A stretch of DNA of 64,000 nucleotides from Caballeronia sp. dw_276 (lineage in GTDB: Bacteria > Pseudomonadota > Gammaproteobacteria > Burkholderiales > Burkholderiaceae): the NCBI RefSeq assembly GCF_018449635.1, contig NZ_JAAVUV010000014.1:124001-188000 (forward strand), written 5' to 3'. The notes beneath the pieces are model-generated. The model had not been told where the DNA came from. It searched no databases and was given only the letters and a program-made list of their open reading frames with translations. The number at the start of each line of letters is the position of its first letter. Within the stretch, counting starts at the first letter, position 1. Shown piece by piece: positions 35,269 through 43,298 of this stretch. The position numbers and the translations under genes were made by a program.

Positions 35269-35374
35269 TAGGGCGGGCGGCTGGGGTTTTTAACCTTGGC
35301 CGTTCGGCATATTGCCGGGCGCGAGCCTCCGCCCGACAACAAGCCATCGGATTCATCGGGTGGTTGCAACGTGA

Positions 35375-35908
35375 TTGAGTAGAGGCAACTGGCGCAACCG
35401 GATGCAAACAATGAATCCGGCCGAACACCGCGCAAGCGGTCCGCACATAGCCAGAAAACGTTCTCAATCTCATGGCTTTACGTTGTCCAAAGCATTTTCT
35501 CGCGGCGTCCAGAGTGCAAACGTGCGCATGATCGTAGACGACGCCAGCGCCAGGGCGTTGTGTATAGCGACATCGCGCTACACGGGGCTCGAATATGTAA
35601 TCGCCTTTGATATGTTCACGGGCGAGGTGATCGGGCAGCGTTCTGGAGAGCGGGATAGCGCGGGGTTTTCTCCCGCAACACGAGAGGCAGCACTTGATTC
35701 GCACCGCAAGCTAAAGGTTATACACAGCCACCCGCAAGACGATCCGCTCTCACCAACGGAGGCCCGGTATCTGGATGAAGCGAGTACCGACTTGTGCTGC
35801 AGGGCGTTGGCGAAAAGTCGTGAGTCGCGTGAATTGGTCAGGGACTTCAGACAAGCCACCCATGGGTGGCTTTTTTATTGTTGCGCCCGCCGTGGGTTTT
35901 ACCTCTGA
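35375..35908 (+). pseudogene. Orphan ORF with HxHP (JAMM-like) motif, probably a truncated gene
   Basis: 177 codons. The readable core is about residues 45-140: VIAFDMFTGEVIGQRSGERD, then KVIHSHPQDDPLSPTEARYL. An HSHP followed by a Ser and an acidic residue resembles the HxHx7SxxD motif of JAMM/MPN metalloproteases, but with Glu in place of the last Asp and slightly short spacing. The last 19 codons are read through a textbook terminator hairpin (35853-35876), and the tail looks non-native. The simplest view is a 3'-truncated or frameshifted remnant, because in the +1 frame a stop occurs just before the hairpin. The start is unclear. Nothing alongside identifies a partner. Confidence 0.5.
35853..35876 (+). 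terminator. Strong terminator overlapping the 3' end of the orphan ORF
   Basis: AAGCCACCC / GGGTGGCTT perfect palindrome followed by TTTTTTATT. Terminators normally lie after a stop codon, so this one suggests that the original stop lay upstream. Confidence 0.9.
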
Positions 35909-35983
35909 GTAAGAAGCTCTGGAATCTGTTAATTTTATGCATTGAGCATAAACCCGCGAAACTAACAAACCAAGGTGAGCACG

Positions 35984-36286
35984 TTGTTACGACACATCGT
36001 CATGTGGAAATTGAAGGAAAGCGCCGAGGGTGGCACGCGCGCTGAGAACATCGTCAAGCTGAAGGCGAAACTCGAAAGCTGTCGCAGCATCGTTGCAGGC
36101 CAGGGACACTTCGAAGTCGGCGTGGCGCAGGACGGCTACGAAGCCACGTGCGACGTGATCCTTGTCTCCGATTTCGATAACAAGGAAGCGCTCCACGCGT
36201 ATCAGGTCCATCCGAAACACGTGGCAATCAAGGACTTCGTGGCGGCGGTGCGTGAATCGCGTCAATGCATCGATTACGAAGTCTGA
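35984..36286 (+). CDS. Dabb-domain (stress-responsive A/B barrel) protein
   Basis: 100 residues from TTG at 35984. AAGGTGA lies 5 bases upstream, and the translation MLRHIVMWKLKESAEG is the normal family start; the alternative GTG at 35975 falls within this Shine-Dalgarno. The rest contains HFEVGVAQDGYEATCDVILVSDF and VHPKHVAIKDFVAAV with the conserved His. Dabb proteins form dimeric alpha/beta barrels and include small catabolic enzymes and stress proteins; no activity can be assigned. The next gene begins 4 bases after the stop, an operon arrangement. Confidence 0.85.
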   Translation: MLRHIVMWKLKESAEGGTRAENIVKLKAKLESCRSIVAGQGHFEVGVAQDGYEATCDVILVSDFDNKEALHAYQVHPKHVAIKDFVAAVRESRQCIDYEV

Positions 36287-36290
36287 GCCC

Positions 36291-36755
36291 ATGACCGATT
36301 CCTCCATGCTTCCCGAAAGCCCGTTCATCGATTCACTTGGGGTTCAACTCATCTCAGCCGAAGACGGCGCGAGCGAAGTGCTGCTGGCGCTGACTCCCAC
36401 GCACATGAACACATGGGGCATTGCACACGGCGGCGTCACCATGACGCTTGCTGACGTCGCTCTTGCAATGGCTGCGCGCAGTCTGGCGGGCACGGGCATC
36501 GGCGTTGTGACGGTCGAAATGAAAGTCAACTTCATGGAACCGGGCCGCGGCGAGCTTCGCGCATTCGCGCGTGTGCTGCATCGGTCAACGACCATGGCGT
36601 ATTGCGAAGGCGAGATCCGCGACAGCGAAGGACATTTCGTCGCGAAAGCCCTTGGTACGTTCAAATACATGCGTCGTCTTGCCGTCGGCCGCGATATTGC
36701 GCAACAACGCCTTCGAACCGATCCGTCGGCGAAACCTGGTCCGAGTGACGCCTGA
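36291..36755 (+). CDS. PaaI-family hotdog-fold thioesterase
   Basis: 154 residues from ATG at 36291. The hotdog blocks are NTWGIAHGGVTMTLADVALA, with the HGG catalytic region, and VTVEMKVNFMEPGRGELRAF. The protein hydrolyses acyl- or aryl-CoA thioesters, often rescuing CoA from dead-end intermediates. It begins 4 bases after the Dabb gene and lies 39 bases before the MDR reductase, in a probable five-gene catabolic cassette. Substrate unknown. Confidence 0.92.
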   Translation: MTDSSMLPESPFIDSLGVQLISAEDGASEVLLALTPTHMNTWGIAHGGVTMTLADVALAMAARSLAGTGIGVVTVEMKVNFMEPGRGELRAFARVLHRSTTMAYCEGEIRDSEGHFVAKALGTFKYMRRLAVGRDIAQQRLRTDPSAKPGPSDA

Positions 36756-36794
36756 ACTTCACGGGCGTCACAAAGACCGCACAGGAGCATCACG

Positions 36795-37802
36795 ATGTCC
36801 GAAAACGCTTCAATCAATCGTCAGATCCTCCTTGTCTCACGTCCAGAGGGCGCGGCGAGCGTCGATAACTTCAAGCTCGTCGAGACGCCCCTTGCGCCGC
36901 TCGCCGATGGTCAACTGCGCGTGCGAAACCACTATCTCTCACTTGATCCCTACATGCGCGGCCGTATGGACGACGCAAAGTCGTACGCTGCGGCGCAAGC
37001 ACTCAACGAGGTGATGGTCGGCGGGACGGTGGGCGAGGTCGTGGAATCGAAAAACCCGAAATTTACGGTCAGTGACAAGGTGGTCGGCACCTACGGCTGG
37101 CAGGAATTTGGTACCTCGGATGGCAAGGGTTTGCGCAAGGTCGACGATAGCCACATCCCGCTTTCAGCTTTTCTCGGTTCGGTTGGCATGCCTGGGGTGA
37201 CGGCATGGCTTGGCTTGAACAAGATCATCGAACCGAAGGCGGGGGAGACGGTGCTCGTCAGCGCAGCGAGCGGCGCGGTGGGAAGCGTGGTCGGCCAGTT
37301 GGCCAAGACCGCGGGATGCCGCGCAGTGGGCATCGCGGGTGGTGCGGACAAGTGTCGTTATGTTACGGAAACGCTCGGCTTCGATGCGTGCATCGACTAT
37401 AAAGCGGGCAATCTGTACGAGGACCTGAAAGCGGCGCTGCCCAATGGTGTGGATGGCTATTTCGAAAACGTCGGCGGCGAAGTGCTCGATGCCGTGTTGC
37501 CACGCATGAACGCCTTTGGCCGCATCGCGTTGTGCGGAATGATCGCCACCTACGACGGCTCGCCGATGCCGCTTAAGAAACCCTCGCTTTTGCTCACACA
37601 GCGATTGAAGGTTCAGGGGTTCATTGTCAGTGAATCGCCGGAAGTGTGGCCCGAAGCGCTCGCCCAGCTCGGCGGTCTCGTGGCGCAGAAAAAGCTGCAG
37701 TATCGCGAAAGCATCGCGCAAGGACTCGAACACGCGCCCGAAGCGTTTCTCGGCTTGCTCAAGGGCAAGAACTTCGGCAAGCAGCTGGTCAAGCTGATCT
37801 GA
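36795..37802 (+). CDS. NADP-dependent medium-chain reductase (CurA/leukotriene-B4-dehydrogenase type)
   Basis: 335 residues, without catalytic zinc ligands. It has LSLDPYMRGRMDDAKSY at the N terminus, VLVSAASGAVGSVVGQLAKT (Rossmann loop AASGAVGS), and GVDGYFENVGGEVLDAVLPR. These features are typical of the CurA-like branch, which reduces alpha,beta-unsaturated ketones with NADPH. SD ACAGGAGC lies 7 bases before the ATG. The SDR gene follows after 28 bases. It may reduce a double bond in the compound processed by this cassette. Confidence 0.92.
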   Translation: MSENASINRQILLVSRPEGAASVDNFKLVETPLAPLADGQLRVRNHYLSLDPYMRGRMDDAKSYAAAQALNEVMVGGTVGEVVESKNPKFTVSDKVVGTYGWQEFGTSDGKGLRKVDDSHIPLSAFLGSVGMPGVTAWLGLNKIIEPKAGETVLVSAASGAVGSVVGQLAKTAGCRAVGIAGGADKCRYVTETLGFDACIDYKAGNLYEDLKAALPNGVDGYFENVGGEVLDAVLPRMNAFGRIALCGMIATYDGSPMPLKKPSLLLTQRLKVQGFIVSESPEVWPEALAQLGGLVAQKKLQYRESIAQGLEHAPEAFLGLLKGKNFGKQLVKLI

Positions 37803-37830
37803 ATCCGGATTGCATCGAAGAGGAGACGCA

Positions 37831-38700
37831 GTGAATCAATTCGACGGCAAAGTGGCGGTGATTACGGGCGCGGGCAGCGGCTTTGGCCGTGAGTTTGCAA
37901 AAAAAGGCGCGGCGCTGGGCATGAAGCTCGTGCTTGCCGACATCGATGTAAAAGGACTCGCGGAGACCGTCGACATGGCGCGCGCCTTGGGCGCAGCAGC
38001 GCTGGGCGTTCCGACCGACGTCTCCGATGCAAATCAAGTCGATGCCCTGGCACGCACGACAACCGACACTTATGGCGCCGTGCATCTGCTTTTCAATAAC
38101 GCAGGGGTGGGCGCGGGCGGCTTCGTGTGGGAGAACAGCGCGAACGACTGGGCGTGGGTGTTCGGCGTCAACGTGATGGGCGTGGCGAACGGCGTGCGCG
38201 CGTTCACGCCGTTGATGCTCACGCAGAACGAACCGGCGCATATCGTCAATACGGCGTCTGTTGCGGGATTGCTGTCCGCGCCTGCAATGGGCGTGTACAA
38301 CGCATCGAAGCACGCGGTCGTCGCGCTGACCGAGACGCTTTATCACGACCTGAAGATCGTCGGCGGCCCCGTGGATTGTTCGTTGTTGTGCCCGGCATTC
38401 GTTCCCACGGGCATTGCTCAGGCGGAGCGCGCGCGGCCCGAGGAACTGCGTAACGAAGAACCCATGACCACATCGCAACGGATGGCGGTCAAGCAACTTA
38501 CAAAAGCAGTGGAAGGCGGCAAGCTGAGCGCGAAAGACGTGGCGGAAATCACCTTCGACGCGGTCCGCGAACGCCGGTTTTACGTGCTGACGCATCCGAA
38601 GATCCTCGCGTCGGTACAACTGCGGTTCGATGACGTCGCCCAGATGCGTAATCCGACCGATCCGCTTTCATTGAAGCCCGAGGTGCGGGGGCGGGCTTGA
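37831..38700 (+). CDS. Short-chain dehydrogenase/reductase
   Basis: 289 residues from GTG at 37831, which is preceded by AGGAGAC; the seven upstream codons are dropped. TGAGSGFGREFA is the cofactor motif, LLFNNAGVGAGG the NNAG block, and the catalytic Ser, Tyr and Lys lie in NTASVAGLLSAPAMGVYNAS and YNASKHAVVAL. The family oxidises or reduces hydroxyl and keto groups with NAD(P). It is co-directional with the MDR reductase (28 bases) and the hydrolase (46 bases). Substrate unknown. Confidence 0.92.
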   Translation: MNQFDGKVAVITGAGSGFGREFAKKGAALGMKLVLADIDVKGLAETVDMARALGAAALGVPTDVSDANQVDALARTTTDTYGAVHLLFNNAGVGAGGFVWENSANDWAWVFGVNVMGVANGVRAFTPLMLTQNEPAHIVNTASVAGLLSAPAMGVYNASKHAVVALTETLYHDLKIVGGPVDCSLLCPAFVPTGIAQAERARPEELRNEEPMTTSQRMAVKQLTKAVEGGKLSAKDVAEITFDAVRERRFYVLTHPKILASVQLRFDDVAQMRNPTDPLSLKPEVRGRA

Positions 38701-38746
38701 GCGCTGGTGTGTCATCATCGCGAGCTTTCAACGTGATCCATTTTCC

Positions 38747-39709
38747 ATGCCGCTGAATCCTGCCATTGCCCAGGTCCTCGAACTCATCGCGAAGGCAAAG
38801 CGGCCGCCGTTTCATACGCTGACTGCCGCCGCCGCGCGCGCATCGTACGAACGCAGCGCGCCGATCATCGACATCGCGCCGGCGCCCATGTTCGATATCC
38901 AGGATCTCGACATTCCCGTGCGCGACGGCGCATCCATCCGGGCGCGGATTTTCCATCCAGTAGAACCGTCGTGGACGGCCCCGGCGCCGACGCTCGTGTA
39001 CTTTCATGGCGGCGGTTTCGTAGTGGGCAGTATCGATACCCATGCCGCGCTGTGCCGGCGCCTCGCGGCGGATTCGGGATGCGCGGTGGTATCGGTGGAT
39101 TACCGGCTCGCGCCCGAGCACAAATTCCCGACCGCCGTCCACGATGCCTTCGACGCCCTTACGTGGCTCCACGCGCAAGCGTCATCCTTGGGTCTCGACA
39201 GCGCGCGTTTTGCCGTTGGCGGCGACAGCGCGGGCGGCACGCTTGCCACGGTCTGCGCGGTGCTCGCCCGCGATGCGGGTATCGCCTTGCGTCTGCAATT
39301 GCTGATCTACCCGGGCGTGAGCGCGCGCCAGGACACGCGCTCGTACGCGCAATTCGCGGAAGGCCATGTGCTGACGGCGAAAACAGTTCAATGGTTCTTC
39401 GAACACTATCTGCGCGATGAAAACGATCGCGACGACTGGCGTTTCGCGCCGCTCGACGCGCGCGGGGAAATGCCATCGTTTGAAGGAATCGCGCCCGCGT
39501 GGATCGCCGCCGCCGATCACGACCCGCTCTTCGATGAAAACATCGCCTACGCAGCGAAACTCGAACGTGAGCACGTGGCTGTCGAGCTAGTGCGCTACGA
39601 AGGCATGACGCACGAGTTCTTCAAGATGGGCGGCTTGGTGCCGGACGTCGCGAAAGCGCACGCGGACGCGGCGAGTGCGTTACGCCGGTATCTGGGCATC
39701 GAAGATTAG
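38747..39709 (+). CDS. Alpha/beta hydrolase, hormone-sensitive-lipase family (carboxylesterase)
   Basis: 320 residues. The oxyanion-hole motif HGGGFVVGS and nucleophile motif GGDSAGGTLA are both present. The catalytic Asp is in AADHDPLFDEN and the His in YEGMTHEFFKMGG. This is the full bacterial HSL catalytic set, which hydrolyses short- and medium-chain esters in the cytoplasm. Last gene of the plus-strand cassette. Its stop overlaps the stop of the convergent NRDE gene by 4 bases. No strong Shine-Dalgarno is seen. Confidence 0.93.
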   Translation: MPLNPAIAQVLELIAKAKRPPFHTLTAAAARASYERSAPIIDIAPAPMFDIQDLDIPVRDGASIRARIFHPVEPSWTAPAPTLVYFHGGGFVVGSIDTHAALCRRLAADSGCAVVSVDYRLAPEHKFPTAVHDAFDALTWLHAQASSLGLDSARFAVGGDSAGGTLATVCAVLARDAGIALRLQLLIYPGVSARQDTRSYAQFAEGHVLTAKTVQWFFEHYLRDENDRDDWRFAPLDARGEMPSFEGIAPAWIAAADHDPLFDENIAYAAKLEREHVAVELVRYEGMTHEFFKMGGLVPDVAKAHADAASALRRYLGIED

Positions 39710-40536
39710 GGCGTAATAACGAACCCGTCGTCTCGCACGAAGTTTCCCGGGCGGACGATCTTGTGCGAGCCGTCGTCGTCGCTGAGTTCCTTGATCTGCA
39801 GCGTGAGCTGCTCGCCAGCGGATGCAACACGCAACGCAGTCGTGCTCCGCGTCCCATACCCGTCCGACTCGATAAACGCCGCCGACAACACACGCTCACG
39901 TTCAATCGAAACACCGGTGGAGGGCAGCAGGGCGTCATCGGCGATATGCGGGTTGCGCATTGTCTCGATCAGCATATCCAGCGATGGCTGAACCTGATCT
40001 TCAGCGTGGACCAGATCGCGCAGCGCGTCGCGTTGCGCAACGAGCTTCGGCCACGGCGTATTGAGCAAGCTATTCGATAACCCGTGAATGCCGGCGTCGA
40101 GCAGCGCAGGCGGCGCATCGGCGCGATTGCCGTACCACGCCAGTTCGCGCCGCGTGAAATCCCCGACGATCAAATTGAAGCCGTTATACAGATGCCCGTT
40201 GCGGGCGACTTGCGAAAGATAATCGAGTGGCTTTAAACGCTCGCCCGAAAGGAAATCGCTCACCAGCGTGCCGCGGGTCGGCGCGCCGGGGCGCACTTCG
40301 GACGGCGCCCGGTAGTTTGTCAACGCGGCGAAGCGACCGTCGCGCGTCACGCCCAGCCACGTTCCGCCACCTGTGAGATCGCGCCCGGCAAGCATGTCCG
40401 GCGCATCCTTCCACCAGTGCATCGGCACGGTTTCGCGGCTGTAGAACTCATCGCGATTGGCGGCGAGCGTGAGCATCGGACGATTCAGCTTCGACGAACC
40501 CGCGTCCGGCTGCCAGTCGAAGACGATCAGACACAT
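39706..40536 (-). CDS. NRDE-family protein (TANGO2-like)
   Basis: 276 residues starting MCLIVFDWQ, with the name-giving motif LAANRDEFYSR, LAGRDLTGGGTWLGV and FAALTNYRAP. The N-terminal Cys2 is conserved as in Ntn-type hydrolases, although no activity is proved for this family. TANGO2-type proteins have been linked to haem and lipid handling in eukaryotes. SD GAGGCG precedes the ATG. It lies 9 bases after the ygfZ stop on the same strand, so the two are probably co-transcribed. Confidence 0.92.
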   Translation of the reverse strand: MCLIVFDWQPDAGSSKLNRPMLTLAANRDEFYSRETVPMHWWKDAPDMLAGRDLTGGGTWLGVTRDGRFAALTNYRAPSEVRPGAPTRGTLVSDFLSGERLKPLDYLSQVARNGHLYNGFNLIVGDFTRRELAWYGNRADAPPALLDAGIHGLSNSLLNTPWPKLVAQRDALRDLVHAEDQVQPSLDMLIETMRNPHIADDALLPSTGVSIERERVLSAAFIESDGYGTRSTTALRVASAGEQLTLQIKELSDDDGSHKIVRPGNFVRDDGFVITP

Positions 40537-40545
40537 GAACGCGCC

Positions 40546-41520
40546 TCAGACTTCGGTCGGCAAGGCGTACGGCAGCGCCGAGAACTGCAGCGCCGGGCCA
40601 TCAGCCGCGCCGACATGCACCGATCCGTTTTCCAGCGCCACGAGCTTGATTTCCACCAGCGCATCCACGCCGCCTTCAGGCGCGGCGGCTACGTTGACCA
40701 CGAGGCCGCAAGGCTGGCCGGGGTCATCGGAGTGGAAAAGTTCGTCGCCGGGTTTGGCCGATTCCACGTGCGCGAGCGATGTCCGCCGCTTGATGGTGCC
40801 GCGATACTGGCTACGGGCAACCACTTCCTGCCCCGGATAGCAGCCTTTCTTGAAGTTCACGCCGCCGAGTACGTCGAAATTGACCATTTGCGGGACGAAT
40901 TGCTCGGAAACCGGCAGCGTGATACGCGGTTCGCCGGCGTGGATGTCGAGCCAGTCCCATACCTCCGCGTTTGCGCGCGTCAGCTTCTTCTCCAGCTCGG
41001 CGAGATGCGCATCGACTTCGGCTTTCGGACCAACCCACAGGAAACGCGGGCGGCCGGCGGCGTCGGGAACACGGATCAGCGAACCGAGCGGACCATCCAC
41101 TTTGACATGCACACCGTCGGGCATGGCATCGAAGAGATGTGACAGCGCGTGGCGTACATCGCCGGCAAAACCCACGGCGGTGAGCGACGGCGTGGCGTCC
41201 ACCAGCTTGGCTTTTGCGCGCATCACGAACATGGACAGGCGCTTCTGTACCGTGGCCTGCAAGTCGGCGGCGATCATCAGGCGCACCGCGTCCCCCGCAC
41301 GCCACATCAGGAACGACGCCATCAAACGGCCTTTCGGCGAGCAAAACCCGGCCAGACGCGCCGTCGACGCATCCAGATGCTGGACGTCGTTCGTCAGTTG
41401 CGTGTGAAGAAAAGCGGCGGCGTCGTCGCCGGTTGTGTCGATGAAACCGAACTGCGTGAGCGGCGCGAAAATGCCGCCGGTAAGCACAGCTTGAAAAGGA
41501 GAACCGGTCGAGGAATTCAT
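40546..41520 (-). CDS. ygfZ: Folate-binding Fe-S cluster protein YgfZ
   Basis: 324 residues from ATG at 41520. The signature KGCYPGQEVVARSQYRG contains the conserved Cys of YgfZ proteins. The fold is GcvT-like (FIDTTGDDAAAFLHTQLTND near the start). It supports assembly or repair of particular Fe-S proteins, such as tRNA thiomethylases, with folate. The nine codons before the chosen Met are dropped. It is divergent from mltG with 61 bases between the start codons, a conserved neighbourhood in beta-proteobacteria as I recall. Confidence 0.94.
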   Translation of the reverse strand: MNSSTGSPFQAVLTGGIFAPLTQFGFIDTTGDDAAAFLHTQLTNDVQHLDASTARLAGFCSPKGRLMASFLMWRAGDAVRLMIAADLQATVQKRLSMFVMRAKAKLVDATPSLTAVGFAGDVRHALSHLFDAMPDGVHVKVDGPLGSLIRVPDAAGRPRFLWVGPKAEVDAHLAELEKKLTRANAEVWDWLDIHAGEPRITLPVSEQFVPQMVNFDVLGGVNFKKGCYPGQEVVARSQYRGTIKRRTSLAHVESAKPGDELFHSDDPGQPCGLVVNVAAAPEGGVDALVEIKLVALENGSVHVGAADGPALQFSALPYALPTEV

Positions 41521-41581
41521 GGACCTGACTTGGGCGTGGGCGAACAAGTATTATATGGGTCTTACTTAGAGCGTGTTTCGC

Positions 41582-42598
41582 ATGTCCCTTTTGAAGAAAT
41601 GTCTGGTCGCGGCGGTCGTCGCGGTCGTGGTTGCAGGTGCGCTCGTCGCGGGCATGTTCAGGTGGGCGAACAGCCCGGTCGACCTGGCCTCGCCCGAACT
41701 CGATATCACCATCAAGTCCCACAGTACGCTGAAAAGCGTGAGCATCCAGCTCGATCGCGGCGGCGCCCACATGCGGCCCGAGCTGTTCGTGCTGATGACG
41801 CGCGTGCTGGGTCTGTCGTCGCAGCTGAAGTCCGGCAATTACGCGTTCAAGGAGGGCATCACGCCCTACGAGATGCTGCAGAAGATCGCGCGCGGCGACG
41901 TGAACGAATACGTGGCGACGATCATCGAAGGATGGACCTTCCAGAAAATGCGCAACGAACTGGACGGCAATCCGGCGCTCCAGCACGACACCGCAGGCAT
42001 GACAGATACCGATTTGCTGAAAGCCGTCGGCGCGCCGGACGACCTGATCGCGAAGGCAAGCGCGGAGGGCCTGTTCTTCCCCGACACCTATCTCTTCGAT
42101 AAAGGCACGAGCGATATCGCCGTCTACAAGCGCGCGTACAAGCTGATGCAGATGCGCCTGACCGAAGCCTGGAACACGCGTGCGCAGAACCTGCCGTACA
42201 AGACGCCTTATGACGCGCTGATCATGGCGTCGATCGTGGAGAAAGAGACGGGGCGCGCCGCCGACCGGCCTTTGGTTGCGGCCGTTTTCGCTAACCGGCT
42301 GCGCATCGGCATGCCGTTGCAGACTGATCCGTCGGTGATCTACGGTTTGGGTTCGGCTTACGGCGGCCGGCTCAAGAAGAAAGATTTACAAACCGACACT
42401 CCGTACAATACCTACACGCGCATGGGCCTGCCTCCCGGTCCGATCGCGTTGCCCGGCGTCGCGGCGCTGGCGGCAACGGTCAATCCTGCATCGAGCAGCG
42501 CGCTTTATTTCGTGTCGCGCGGCGACGGCAGCAGCTTCTTTTCAGACAATCTCGGCGACCACAACAAGGCCGTCGACAAGTACATCCGGGGACAATGA
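41582..42598 (+). CDS. mltG: Endolytic murein transglycosylase
   Basis: 338 residues from ATG at 41582; an in-frame GTG lies 3 codons upstream. One N-terminal membrane helix (KCLVAAVVAVVVAGALVAGM) anchors the protein with its catalytic YceG domain in the periplasm. ALIMASIVEKETGRAADRPL contains the catalytic Glu, followed by LQTDPSVIYGLG and TYTRMGLPPGPIALPG. It cleaves nascent glycan strands and sets their length. The stop overlaps the tmk start (ATGA), so the genes are translationally coupled. Confidence 0.96.
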   Translation: MSLLKKCLVAAVVAVVVAGALVAGMFRWANSPVDLASPELDITIKSHSTLKSVSIQLDRGGAHMRPELFVLMTRVLGLSSQLKSGNYAFKEGITPYEMLQKIARGDVNEYVATIIEGWTFQKMRNELDGNPALQHDTAGMTDTDLLKAVGAPDDLIAKASAEGLFFPDTYLFDKGTSDIAVYKRAYKLMQMRLTEAWNTRAQNLPYKTPYDALIMASIVEKETGRAADRPLVAAVFANRLRIGMPLQTDPSVIYGLGSAYGGRLKKKDLQTDTPYNTYTRMGLPPGPIALPGVAALAATVNPASSSALYFVSRGDGSSFFSDNLGDHNKAVDKYIRGQ

Positions 42599-43218
42599 TG
42601 GTGCGCGGCAAATTCATCACGTTTGAAGGCATCGACGGGGCGGGTAAGACAACGCACCTCGGGTGGTTCCGCGAGCGTCTGGAAGCGAAGATCGCATCGA
42701 CTGGCCATTCGGTCGTGATGACGCGCGAACCCGGCGGCACGGCGCTCGGCGAGAGCCTGCGCGAATTGCTGCTCAACCAGCCGATGGACCTCGAAACCGA
42801 GGCGCTGCTGATGTTTGCGGCACGCTGCGAACATCTCGCGCAGGTGATCGAACCGGCGCTCGCGCGGGGCGACTGGGTGTTGTCGGATCGTTTTTCCGAT
42901 GCCACGTTCGCATACCAAGGCGGCGGCCGTGGTTTGCCGCGCGACAAACTGGAAGCACTCGAGCGATGGGTCCAAGGCGGGTTTCAACCGGATCTGACCG
43001 TGCTTTTCGATGTTCCTACGAGTGTCGCCAGCGAGCGCCGGGGCGCAGCGCGGGCGCCGGACAAGTTCGAGAGCGAGTCTGATTCCTTCTTCGGCCGCAC
43101 GAGAGCGGAATACTTGCGGCGAGCGGCGGAATCCCCGGAACGATTTGCAGTGATCGATGCAACGCAGACGGTTTTGGATATTCAGAAAAAACTTGAAGAA
43201 GTCGTGTCAAATATTTGA
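42595..43218 (+). CDS. tmk: Thymidylate kinase
   Basis: 207 residues. The P-loop is at about 11-19 (FEGIDGAGKTTH). The DR motif VLSDRFSDATFAYQGGGRG contains the conserved Arg, and TREPGGTALGE the Asp-like loop residues. It phosphorylates dTMP to dTDP in the cytoplasm. The start is ATGATG at 42595; a start one codon later is equally possible. The stop lies inside a 12-bp palindrome (43207-43218). Confidence 0.97.
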   Translation: MMVRGKFITFEGIDGAGKTTHLGWFRERLEAKIASTGHSVVMTREPGGTALGESLRELLLNQPMDLETEALLMFAARCEHLAQVIEPALARGDWVLSDRFSDATFAYQGGGRGLPRDKLEALERWVQGGFQPDLTVLFDVPTSVASERRGAARAPDKFESESDSFFGRTRAEYLRRAAESPERFAVIDATQTVLDIQKKLEEVVSNI

Positions 43219-43298
43219 TTTGAAAGATTTTTATGAAATTCCTCAAGTTAATTCAAACTCTTAACTTCGTGTCATAAGCTCCTGATTTAAAAAACTTC
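43219..43298. other. AT-rich spacer between tmk and holB with inverted repeats
   Basis: 80 bases, about 27 percent GC by hand count, in an operon that is otherwise tight and GC-rich. It contains AAGTTAA / TTAACTT (43245-43251 and 43261-43267). TCAAATATTTGA (43207-43218) overlaps the end of tmk. No Shine-Dalgarno precedes holB. Confidence 0.6.
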
